Made by a program: the position numbers and the translations under genes. DNA of 64,000 nt from Druceiella hillmani (lineage: Eukaryota; Arthropoda; Insecta; Lepidoptera; Hepialidae). Shown in pieces: positions 12,301 to 23,738 of the stretch; position 1 is the first letter of the stretch, and each line of letters starts with the position of its first letter. The notes below the pieces were generated by a model. The model saw only the letters and a program-made list of their open reading frames with translations, made no database searches and was not told the origin of the DNA. The stretch is taken from the NCBI GenBank assembly GCA_039881145.1, contig JAYKKI010000138.1, positions 248,001-312,000 on the forward strand. The letters run 5' to 3'.

Positions 12301-13655
12301 GTGTTCCACTCCTTCAGCTTCCCACATATTGTACTAATAGTAATGCTCTCCGCCCGTCTGTTGCGTTACATACTGCCGACAGCATCAATGTCGTATCACA
12401 TCACGTGGAGTTGGGTTGGTTTCGACTGAAAAAAATGAAAAGTTTGAAGAACATCTAAACACGAAAATTGTTCCTTACGACGTGAAGAGTATTTTTTGTC
12501 TGAAAACTTTTCATCTAAAACTAATATTTCAGCAGTTATAAAGAAATAAATAATTAAATTTTCTACACCGACTACTTGCGGTAGAATTGTTCAATCTAGA
12601 TAATTTTGATTTAATCTATATCTAATTTTCAACGTTCATGAATTTTTCAGATTTTTCTAAGCGATCCTTTTGATGATAAGCGTGGGAGGGAGGACGTACG
12701 TAAATTTTTGAACATTTTTGCTGAAAAATGTTTAATAATTTCATTAAAAATACATTGTATGCATTCTTGTATTTGTACTTTAATAAGTCTTCAGTTAACA
12801 CCCTACTTGATCCCCTTTATTAATTTTTTATTCCTCAATTTATGCTCTGAAATTAACACCCGATTAGAGAAGATCGTTTCAGGGAAAATCGTATGTAACA
12901 GGCACTTTATCACTCAACCCTAAAAAGTTTAATTACTATTCATAGATATCTAAGCATTTTAAATCTCATTTTATTTTGTCAAATATTAAATATTTTCAAT
13001 CTTATTCAAAAACAAACCAAACCACAAATTTAATCATGAGACAGCATCGTAGTATATTATAACATGCTTACGAAGTATTGATTAAAACCAAATGTTTCAA
13101 TTTCAAACCTTATATTCCATATTTCGCTTTTATTTATTCAAACAATCGTACTTGCACATCGGGATTGCTGGTGGTATAAGTAATATTTGTATCAAACCAG
13201 TGTTTCTCTGTTTATTGCGTGTTTCAATTTAAATTTATGTCGATGTAATAAATTTGTAATATTTTCTGTAGATGTTATTAATAAAGATTACGATCCGAAA
13301 TATAGTCACGATGAATGACATATTATCTTTTTTCACCGACAAATTTTAAGTTTAATTTCAAACACTAATATCTTTTAATTTTTAAAGTATGAAAATAAGT
13401 GTGAAAATTTGTCAGATTAATCTAAATTATTTTATTACAATTATGGAATATTATAAGTTATAAAATGAAATTAAAATTATAGTTGATTTTTGGGTTCCAT
13501 AGTAATTAGGAACTTTTATAATTACTTTCTTACAATTTCAACCGTGTGTCATAGGCTCATAATTGAAAAAGAGACTAAGAGACGATACTTTGCAGAATAT
13601 TGCTACTAGTTAACCGGAAAACATATTTTAAATATTTGAAGTAAATTAAGTTAAA
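9301..13655. other. Long AT-rich non-coding stretch
   Basis: No gene, tandem array or transposon was recognised in these 4.3 kb. Slightly GC-richer spots occur near 10.98, 11.15 and 12.30-12.42 kb without a convincing reading frame. Confidence 0.5.
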
Positions 13656-13659
13656 AACC

Positions 13660-13756
13660 GGTCCATTACGTGTCGAAAAATATACAAAGTAACGTTCCGT
13701 CATATATATATACGACGGAACGTTACGTGGTATGTTTTTCGACACGTAATGGACGG
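13660..13756. repeat. Imperfect 97-bp inverted repeat (hairpin)
   Basis: The two arms are nearly exact reverse complements. gtccattacgtgtcgaaaaa at 13661 pairs with tttttcgacacgtaatggac ending at 13754, and aacgttccgtc pairs with gacggaacgtt. The centre is a short tatatata tract. A small internal mismatch lies between the pairing blocks. The structure could be a tiny fold-back or MITE-type element or the source of a long hairpin RNA. No target-site duplication is obvious. Confidence 0.9.
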
Positions 13757-13759
13757 ATA

Positions 13760-16355
13760 TACATATCTCTTTAAATTTTTGGTGTAAGTTAAACAAAATA
13801 ATTTCATTTGAAACTTTTGAATAAATGATACACCTAACATTTTCAAACTCGTAGGTGGGAAACTGATTTCTTAGTCATAGTTGAAACTCATAGGTGGAAA
13901 AGTGGAGAGGGCTAACATATTGCACTGCACTTTGAAATTTAGTATTTCGCGAGAGTGGCATAAAAATTAAAAATGGTAAATAAAAACTAAGAAAATGAAA
14001 CTTGAACATTTTTCGTAGGTCTTTTAAAAAATTCATTTTTAAAAACCTACCCAAGGGTACTCAACTCAATGATAGGAGGAAAACATTTTTTCAGTTCCAC
14101 TTCACCCGTACGAAGGGGCCTATTACAATTATATTCCTAGTATTTTGATATTTGTTAGTTGAAATTTTTAATGAATCATATACTCCCAAAATTTCATTTT
14201 TAAAGACTGAACACTTAAAAGTATTGCGAATCAGTAATTCTTTCTCACGCAGTCATTTCTTTAATTTCTTTTAATTATTTGTTTGTATTTTAAATTGATA
14301 TTTTTGATATTGAATATATTTTTATCTTAATAATAGCAAAGTTTGATTTATCGAAGTGTCAAATATGTGTGATATTTCAAAACCCCGTACATACGAATAT
14401 AAATTTAAGCTTATTATACACTTCTCGTCTTTACGAAAATAAATTCATGTGCTAAATAATGTAGTAGTGAAATTTGCTTATTATCCAAAAATATATTTTG
14501 CAATGTTTCTGTTTTCAGATTTTACCGCTATACTTCTAAGTATCCTCCGACTAAAAATGATTTCGTTGTACATTTTACTAAATTAAAGATATTTTTATGG
14601 AATTACGATCTCCTTATAAAAAAGCAGATTTTAAGTGGGACTTTTATTGCCACTTGAGAGTCACTTTATCACCTTTGGAAGTGTAAGATTTTTGTTAAGG
14701 AAAGAACGCCGTATAGATAAAGGGATAGTTCCCTCTGTCCAAGCTCAGATAATCGAAATAAAGGAAAGCATACATAGATCATTTAAACTTTTCTTATTCT
14801 ACTCATAAAACATTAATATTTATCCTGCACATTTAAATGTTTATTTTATTTTATTTTATCTCTCTTACTGACTTCGCTCCGCTCTTCCACCTCTTTAGAA
14901 TTACTTTCATTGTAAAATTACTTTAATTACACCGCGGCCACTAAACGCCTCCTCACATTTTGCTAAAAATATCAGTCGTCGAGATTATGAATATATCGGT
15001 GGGAATACTCGGAATGGTTAGTCAATAAAAAAGTCAGTATCTCTACACATTGCACCATTTGATCCGTGTTCCCTAGCTCCTGTTACCTTTTTTAACACTA
15101 TACTTCTATCCATATAAATTAAAGTGCATAAATATGTAGTTTATAATATTTCCCAAAATATCCAATTATTATTACATAGAGAAGTTTTAAAATATAACAT
15201 GGTTTTCGAGAGATTAGAGTGAACAAATAAACCACAACTAGCTAACAAAAAACTTTGCCGCTTTGTCACTGTTCAGCGCCTATAAATGGTAGCGTGATAT
15301 ATACTTTATAAACTTCTTCAAACTGCAGTTTTCCTAACATAATGATTTATATATTACTATAGAAGTAAAGTAACTGAAATATAAAGTTTTTTTAGTATTA
15401 GCGTATTACATGAATACTTCGGACTCTCCGTCAATAAAATTTTTTCTAGCTGTGCGGTTGTACGGTTGTGTACCACGAGCTGTACCGTTGTCAATCACTG
15501 GATTGTAGACCATTCTTTTTAGAGATATCGACCAAATTCTGAAATGATAAGTTCGATATACTTCCTAGGAAATTCAAATTATTTATGGTTTACGAAATTT
15601 ATAAAACATTCTCCTTAGTTTTTGGTAGTTAAAAACATTTATAACTTAATAATGTCAACGGTCTGTCGCAGCTTCAATAAAATTAGTTTTAGATGAAAAT
15701 CTAAATTTAAAAGTAGCTAGATTTTACCCTCCAGGTGTTTTAATGTAATTCCTATTTATAATTTTGATTTTTTAAGCTCTATTAAACAATTTTAAACTTA
15801 ATACTTATGTTCAAAATATTACTCTGTCAAATTGTTTAATTATGGTTTGGAAATTTGAAAAAATTCCAGATTAAAATGTATTGAATTAAAATTGTTTTAA
15901 ATAACTTGCATCAACATTTCTATGACATATATGTAACTACAGAATGACTTGCGCGTGTTTCGATACGCATTTAATCGTGTTTTTCTTTGTAAGGTGATGG
16001 TCTTGGAATTAGCTACCGTTTAAATATAGCAATATGACAAATTGGTGATTAAATTTCACTGTCACTTTTCCAGAAGTCAGTGTTTCAGTGTGCGTATTAT
16101 TTTATAATGTTTTAGTGTAATCATTACATTTATTATTAACAAGTTTCAGCAAACTTTTAATACAAATATTTAATCAACAACTCGTAAAACGGTTGAAGAG
16201 AAATAAGACACACCCCAAATTTTAGTAACGTAACCGAGCTTTTTAAGGAGCTATTGTTAGCATGTTCGTAACGCATTCTCTAATTATATGTGCCATTTGA
16301 AATTCAGAAGTGTTACAATACAGTAAATATTGTGACGAAATCTACTGATGATCCC
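13760..16355. other. AT-rich non-coding stretch
   Basis: No gene was found. A GC-richer spot at about 14930-15080 (accgcggccactaaacgcct and following) may belong with the other non-repetitive islands, but there is no further evidence. Confidence 0.4.
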
Positions 16356-16359
16356 ATGC

Positions 16360-17010
16360 AATATTATATTGAATCGATTGAGAGGCGCTAGGTAAATTTC
16401 GAAGAAATATTTTATGAATATAGAACCTTAATAAATACAATCAATTATGGAGCAAGTGATAGTATTTCTCGAAATCGGAAGTAATATTTGAAATCACAGT
16501 TCACATCCCCACATCCGTTTGTGATGTAGATTTTTCTCTCTGAATCGAAATATCCACATTCGGTTAATAAATTAATTTTGTTTTGCTACCATGCATTTAT
16601 TGAATATCCAACCGTTCAATAAAATTATACGCGGCATATTGCTGCGCATTTCTTTGCGATATATGATATTGTTCAAATGTGATATTGTTCACTACGCCAT
16701 TTTATAGTCTATATTGCTTCGACGCTACCAGTCCGAATCAATAATCGTTTGAACCGAATAGAGCCAATATAATTTCATGCCGCGCTCAATTACGTTCAAT
16801 TCATTTTATGACATCATTCGGAGGTGCGACCCCAGTTTAATTAAAGCAAAAAAAAGATGCGACCTATTAGTCTGCGTAAAAACGACATTAAAATTCATTT
16901 TATTGCTATTAGAAAATTCACCTCGATCGGAATAATTATTTTTAAAGTTCAAGTATACGGACTGTATGCGGTCTATGGGACTGTAATAAAATAACTTTAA
17001 ATTTTACGAC
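16360..17010. promoter_or_regulatory. Motif-dense island, possible conserved non-coding element
   Basis: This non-repetitive, GC-richer interval holds many homeodomain-like sites: ctcaattacg (about 16779), gtttaattaaag (16835), a ttcattttattgctatta block (about 16895, TTTTATTG being Abd-B-like) and further TAAT cores. It also has a near-repeat of gatattgttca at about 16668 and 16681. There is no open frame and no mobile-element hallmark. An enhancer-like role is inference; TAAT words are cheap in AT-rich DNA. Confidence 0.25.
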
Positions 17011-20000
17011 TCCTTTTTATTACATTCATTAAATTTTCTGTACAGCTTCAATAAATTATTAAATTTAAAATTGATCTGCGAGACCATATGGAAACGAGAT
17101 ATTATATGTATGATATGTTGAGTAATTTATTAAAATTTCTATATTACGTAAAAGTGAGTAAAACGGTATTCAAAGTAATAATAAAAATGAAAGAATGATC
17201 CGTGTTCAACAGTATGGTGAATAAATTAATGGGAAACCAGCCTAAAAATATTTCACGTCATATAAATTCACCAAAAAATATTTAAGTACAATTAATAAAA
17301 ACTTAAGTTAAATACAGTGAAAATATTAACTGACTACCAAAAGGAGAACACTACCATATTGGACAATTCCTTCAATACTGCTCTAAGTAAATGTGAAGTT
17401 AGGAATGTGAAGTTAGTTAGTTTTCGTCTTCACTTATAATAGAGCCTGGTATAAAAAAACGTTGCTAATGAGTTATCTATAAAACATTCCTACACTAATG
17501 AGTTATCGATATAACCTGATAACAATTTAAAAAAATGGAGAACTAAATACTACTTTCTTAATGCATAGAATTTTATCCCACCACAATTTAATTTTCATGT
17601 TTCATCATCATAGCTTATTATGTTTAAAAAGAAAATTGTGGCAAGTTATAAATGGTTAATTTCTCATTTCCATCAAGTGAATCTAAAATTAATAATACCA
17701 TAGGCAATGGCTCGCTACTACGTCGGATATAAAATATAGATCTACACAGATAGTAATTAAATATCGTGACGCTTAGACATCACGTAATTTACTTACTATA
17801 CAACTGATTATTTCACAATGAGACGGATTCACACTGAACTCTAGAAACCTTGATAAATAATTTTCTGTTGCATGAGAAATTTAAAATAACTTATCTGTGA
17901 TACATTTATGAGTAAAACGACCAGATCGTTTCCCTTGGTTACTTTTTCATTGATCGTAATAAATCCATTGCCTAAATTTGGAAAGGCATAACATTTCTAA
18001 TTGATTTTTTCATAAATTTAAATGCTTTATTATTGATAATACGGTGCTTTCAAAATTCCGATGGCCGGTACTAGTATTTTTTATTTTCAGTAATATAAAC
18101 TTTATTGTTTCCGCAACGACTTCACAACATGTCGTCATCGAACTAGGCAGTCATCTTTTAGCAAAAGACCCAGTTTTAATGGTTTTTACTAAGTCAATTT
18201 ACTCTCCGGCCTAGTCATCAGTTCTCTCAGTTCTTAAAAGTCGTTAAATCAATCATATGACCTCCATTCCCTTTATAAACTTAATCGTCTATGAAATATA
18301 ACCTATATTTGCGATGTCGATTCACAATACACAACAGATTATATAGTCACTTAGACCTAACACACATAAAAATAAAATTAAATTAAAGGAAAAAAAAACC
18401 CGACTGAATTAAATTGTACAATCAAATCAAACTCTAATAATTTTAATAATTTGGTCAGAATTTTTCTGGCTTTTTCTAAACTTTATTATTAATAAAGATA
18501 AAGAAAGTTGACATATAATCAAAGTACCGCACTACTGATTGCGAAGAAATTTAAATGACATCTTATCGCTTGTCAGTACTGTTGATGAATGTTAAGGGAT
18601 GTAGAGATTCTAATGTTTAGAGAAACTCTGTAAGAATTCTAATCTAACTCTTACTGCCTTAGGGGTTTAGCTTTTTATCATATTTTCAGTATAAGTAATA
18701 AAAACGTATTTTGGGTTTTAATTTTTTTTATTTAATTTTTATTTTGTCTAAAATTCCTGATAAATTCCATTTTAATAATCACTTGTACCATAAGTAAACG
18801 AAGATTGCCACATAATGAGATTGCGCATATAATCCAAAATTTTGAAATATGTGACTGATCTAGCGACGTGTTTTGTAATTGCTACCTCTATATTGAATCC
18901 ATGATTTATAAACCATGTTACATAATAGCCCATGGTGTATTGTGTTTTAGGTTTGCTTAATAGAAACGAAACAAAGTGAATCACTTAGAACTTCCCGCCA
19001 TTTTTCTCTTAAATAAAGTAAGTAGCTGTTATAAAATAGGGAAAAATTCTATCCCTCCCCTGTTATCTTTTATATCCTAGTCTTATGGTCACTTTTATTG
19101 ATTTTTTATTTTCGTAACATTAAATGTTGATCATGTATCAAAATTAAGGGGTTAAATTCGTTTAAGAAATTTAATCAATCACATTTTATTAAGGTTAATG
19201 TTTCCTTTCGTCACGTTATTTAAATATATATTTTTGTTTCATCTTTCCTTACAACTTCTGTGGATATATTTCTATAGACATCACATTGACTATGTAATAT
19301 TAGAATTAATGTGTGTAATATTAGATTATGCTGTTTGATACATAATATTTTAAGTAAATATTTTTAAGCGATCTCATTTTGCATGATTTTACTTTCTCGT
19401 TAGAGAAAATAAAGTAACTCGATTATTGTTTAATGTCCCTATTCTTGGTTGCCAAATTTGTTCAAGTTCTGTTTACCATTTCCGTGTCCTTTCGTGAACC
19501 CGTTGCGCTTTTTCATGTTTATTTAAAACACAACACATTTGGCTTTATTTGGGAAAGCAAATAAATGTTTAGAGCGTCAGAGAAGCGATATTTTGAGCTT
19601 TAAGGAATTTAATTTGATACAAGATGCTGATAAGTAATGATCTCATTTATAATGGCTGTTGTATGTAAAAGCTTTTATTTATGGAAATTGCTTCGTAAAA
19701 AGATGTTTACAAAAAATTAAAACGTCAAAATGGCAGTTTGATTTTTCAATTGTAAATTTTAAGCTAATAAACATGAGTATACAATTTTCATTATTATATC
19801 ATTTAATGAAACTAATTGGATAAAGTATTTCAAAATATTCACGAGAATGGTGATTGGACGTGTTTCGATGCGTATATGGTATAAGTGCAATTTTGTTGTA
19901 AATATGTAATATATATTAGAAATGGTCTTAGGTAAGTGTAATATTAATAGGAATAGTTCAGACAGACGGTAGTCCTTATTTACATGAAGGTTTGAAAGGA

Positions 20001-20228
20001 TACATTAATTTACATGGCTCAACGTTTGACTTTGAATTGCTTTACGCTCCATTCAATTTGTACAATCAGTAAAGAGAGGGACGCCGCTATACGGGAAAAT
20101 GAATTGTACATATGGCTTAGTCTGTTTTTTTATTTAAATCTTAATTACATGAGTATTCTGACTATAAAGAATTATTTGCTATTTACCCAATAACTCAATA
20201 ATTTTCTGAATCAATGATTATCCAATAA
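17011..20228. other. AT-rich non-coding stretch
   Basis: Short direct repeats (gtgaagttag at about 17393 and 17407; actaatgagttatc-type words at about 17467 and 17493) are the only structure noted. No gene was found. Confidence 0.45.
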
Positions 20229-20883
20229 GGAGGGGAAGGGGAAGGGGAAGGGGAAGGGGAAGGGGAAGGGGAAGGGGAAGGGGAAGGGGAAGGGGAAGGG
20301 GAAGGGGAAGGGAAGGGGAAGGGGAAGGGAAGGGGAAGGGGAAGGGGAAGGGGAAGGGGAAGGGGAAGGGGAAGGGGAAGGGGAAGGGGAAGGGGAAGGG
20401 GAAGGGGAAGGGGAAGGGGAAGGGGAAGGGGAAGGGGAAGGGGAAGGGGAAGGGGAAGGGGAAGGGGAAGGGGAAGGGGAAGGGGAAGGGGAAGGGGAAA
20501 GGGGAAGGGGAAGGGGAAGGGGAAGGGGAAGGGGAAGGGGAAGGGGAAGGGGAAGGGGAAGGGGAAGGGGAAGGGAAGGGGAAGGGGAAGGGGAAGGGGA
20601 AGGGGAAGGGGAAGGGGAAGGGGAAGGGGAAGGGGAAGGGGAAGGGGAAGGGGAAGGGGAAGGGAAGGGGAAGGGGAAGGGAAGGGGAAGGGGAAGGGGA
20701 AGGGGAAGGGGAAGGGGAAGGGGAAGGGGAAGGGGAAGGGGAAGGGGAAGGGGAAGGGGAAGGGGAAGGGGAAGGGGAAGGGGAAGGGGAAGGGGAAGGG
20801 GAAGGGGAAGGGGAAGGGGAAGGGGAAGGGGAAGGGGAAGGGGAAGGGGAAGGGGAAGGGGAAGGGGAAGGGGAAGGGGAAGG
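20229..20883. repeat. (GGGGAA)n hexanucleotide array, about 655 bp
   Basis: This is an almost pure tandem array of GGGGAA, about 109 units, with a handful of GGGAA units and one AAA interruption (about 20500). One strand is entirely purine over the whole length. Regular runs of four guanines two bases apart are suited to G-quadruplexes, and the polypurine mirror symmetry to triplex (H-DNA) structures. It is sharply bounded by ordinary AT-rich DNA on both sides. The exact copy number may be affected by assembly. Confidence 0.98.
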
Positions 20884-22040
20884 CTTTTAAGCTTATTGCT
20901 TGTTTTTACTTCTTGTTCACTTTATTTGTATTGCTAGGACACAAAAAGGGCAAGAAACAAAAGTATTGTAGAGCGAAAACACAAATATAAGCTGCCAGAT
21001 ATTCCAAATTCAGTCTTCAGATTTCTTTTCTGGAGAAATAAATTTTGCTCTATAAATTTCTTTTAGCTTACTGAAACTTCCAATACATCACAAAGACTTA
21101 TAGTTTCGTACCATGCACCATGAAAGATGGCGAGTGTTAAATAAGAAACTAAAGCACATAAAACGTAACAAACTCGTAAATTAACGGGAAACTTCACGGC
21201 TGACTAGTTTCGATGATTTTTGCAGTGATCAATATCTCCGCTCCAGTTTACAGCCTCTGAAACAATGGAATTTATAGCATTTCTAAATCTTGGAGAGTTA
21301 ATGAAGCTGAAAAATGGAATTCTTATTTCTCGCGTTAAGTAATATTTCTTAACTTTCCATGTAATGATGTTCTTTGTAAATATATCTAGGTATCATATAT
21401 GGTAACTGTGTTTAATTCCATTCCTTCCTACTTATTAGTTGTTTTAAACTTCAGCGAGTTAACTTAGAAAATAATGATGAGTTAATCTGTAATTACGATA
21501 TTTCAGCGCAAACTACATTACTAAGTAACTGAATAGTGATTTCTTTCGTCGAAAATAGCTTTTAGGGCGTAGCATAATTACTTAGTAAAATTTAAAGTTA
21601 AGATTTTCTTCTGTTTTAAAATTAATTATCAAAATTAGGATAATGTAAAGTCATATAACTTCAGTGAATTTGTATTTTTTTTTGGTTACTTAGCTGCTTT
21701 TAATATTTATTAATTAGGTATTTCTGGTAACGAAAAAAACGATCAGTTTTATTAAAAGGAACAAAAGTATTTTCTCTCATGTGTCGTCTTCATACTTTTA
21801 ATTATTTTGGTTCTTTAATTAATCAATTATGACTTTTTGCATAATTTCTTTAATATGTTCCAATATTTGTTAATTTTTTTCCATTCTCCTTGAATAAATA
21901 ATATGTTAGACATCAAATAATTTATTTGTAGAAATTCATCAAGACTTTCATTTCATTTGTATAAATGCGTTAAAGTAATTTTCGGTGACACCATTTTATT
22001 TAATTGCCGGAAAGGCTGAGTAATTTTATAATTTTACACA
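20884..22040. other. AT-rich non-coding stretch
   Basis: No gene, transposon or repeat was recognised between the hexamer array and the next microsatellite. Confidence 0.5.
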
Positions 22041-22042
22041 CA

Positions 22043-22117
<75 letters not shown>
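22043..22117. repeat. Compound (AC)n-(AT)n microsatellite
   Basis: About 20 bp of AC repeats pass directly into about 53 bp of AT repeats with one GT interruption. The overlapping plus-strand frame of His/Thr then Ile/Tyr repeats is a translation artefact. Confidence 0.97.
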
Positions 22118-23029
22118 AATGCGCGTGTGTATTGGATGCATAAAAAACGCATAGCATTTCTGAACTCCAATTCGAATCAAGTGACGTCAATGATGTTATC
22201 CTTCCCGTTTTTCGTCAAGATGTAATAGGTTATTACGTTTATCTTGGCGTTTAAATTGTTACCTGAATTAGTATTTTTACGGAGAGTGCGACATTTTCGA
22301 GTGTAGAAATGGTATTTCCATTTTCAATGCGACAAAAGTATATTTGACTTTAGAAACATTTAAGACATTGAAATGAGAAGTCTAATAACGTAAACGTCAA
22401 TGCCATTAGCACAGACGACGTCATATTAATGAGTTTTGTGTTGTGTTTCGTTCGAAATTAAAAACATAATTTTCTCGTCAATAAAATCTTCTTAAACATG
22501 TATGAGGCAATTTGCTCCCCGACGACCTCCATACCTTCCAGATGGCATGAAGTGAAACTTAGAGTTCTTGAGGACATCATTCCAAGGTTTTTGATTTTCC
22601 GTTAATTAAAAAAAATTATAGTCCATTGAATTTCAAGAGAAATTATTTGTAAACAATCGAATTTGACAATTAAAATATGGTTGGCATAAATATAAATTCG
22701 ATCAGCTGACGACTATTTGTAAAATTCATTGTTTTATACCTAGATTATTATTATACTATATATGAAAATGTTATAAATGCAAGTATTACACCTTTATTTT
22801 ACTGATAAGGATAATCAAAGTTTTGACGCTGAAAAAACCTAGAACATATATGCTATTCATTAATTTTATAAGACTTTAGAATGAGATAGCAACAATGTGG
22901 TAGTTTACGCTGCTATATTTCTAGATTTTTTTGCATTATATACAGATATACTTATATTTTACTTGGCGTATTGATAATTAAACGAACACTGTGACATGTT
23001 ATTTTCTTTTTAAATAAGTGTTATACTAC
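22118..23029. other. AT-rich non-coding stretch
   Basis: A somewhat GC-richer patch occurs at about 22500-22570 (ctccccgacgacctcc). I see no supported gene. Confidence 0.45.
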
Positions 23030-23099
23030 AATATTTTCCATTGTAGCCTAAAAATTATATATGTACGTATATAATTTTGAGGCTACAATGGAAAATATT
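23030..23099. repeat. Near-perfect 70-nt palindrome
   Basis: aatattttccattgtagcct at 23030 is mirrored by its reverse complement ending at 23099, with essentially no loop (centre tatgtacgtata) and only about two mismatches. It abuts a decayed ORF on the minus strand. It could be two head-to-head terminal repeats of a transposon or a recent fold-back insertion. Confidence 0.93.
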
Positions 23100-23157
23100 T
23101 TACAAAAATAATTACAAAAAATACATGGCAGCATAATTTACAAAAACTACATCGCAG

Positions 23158-23635
23158 TTAATCTTCTATGTTTTCAGCCTCGCAGTAATTTCCATCGCAT
23201 CCTTCGCAATCATATATATTATCTTCGAAACCGGAATTTTCGCTGGCTGTTTCTATTGTTTCTTCTTGCTTAGAACTTCAATATAAATTAATTTGATGCT
23301 TTTTAATATAAAGTTTTTTCTTCATAACCTTGTTATTTTTACTTTCCTTTTCTTTTTTTCACTAATATAATCCGAAGATGAAATTACTTTTGCTAGATAC
23401 TTGGACCGTTTCCGCGGGTTAGTAAGCAGTTCTATAACTGGGCATGTAACAGCCAGATACTTTGAAGGCGTGTCTTTTTATGAGTACCGTTATTAGATCT
23501 TGATGTTGAAGTTACTGTTGGTGGCAATTCTTCTTGAAACCGTTCAGATGTGAAATTCTCAAGCACTGTTGAAATCTCTTCAATAACTTTGTAATTTTTA
23601 ATAAGCATAGCAAGCATAATCTGGAAAGTATAATC
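23158..23635 (-). pseudogene. Decayed protein-coding relic with terminal Cys cluster, origin unknown
   Basis: On the minus strand protein-like sequence runs through three frames in succession. First comes a 61-codon frame (from 23617) with VIEEISTVLENF. Next, after a one-base shift near 23470, is a block with KYLAVTCPVIELL and NPRKRSKYLAKVIS. Last is an acidic tail with SENSGFEDN and a CEGCDGNYC cluster, closing at a stop at 23158-23160. Two frame changes and one stop make it non-functional. The basic stretch followed by an acidic Cys-bearing tail resembles the C-termini of some DNA transposase ORFs (pogo-like proteins, for example), but I cannot confirm a family. The 70-nt palindrome lies 59 bp beyond its end. 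Confidence 0.4.
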
Positions 23636-23678
23636 TAGAATAGAAATGTGGCGAAAAAAAGTAATATATGTAAGTCAA

Positions 23679-23738
23679 TGGCGATGGCGCTATGTAATTT
23701 TATACGTGTGGCGATGGCACTATGTAATTTTATACGTG
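23679..23738. repeat. Tandem duplication of a 30-bp unit
   Basis: The unit tggcgatggcgctatgtaat plus ten further bases is present at 23679-23708 and 23709-23738 with a single g/a difference. Confidence 0.93.

Noticed and set aside
20229..20883. Telomeric repeat
   Set aside because: The unit is GGGGAA, not the insect TTAGG, and the array is interstitial with ordinary sequence on both sides.
22004..22225. Plus-strand frame with His-Thr and Ile-Tyr runs
   Set aside because: Translation of a compound microsatellite.
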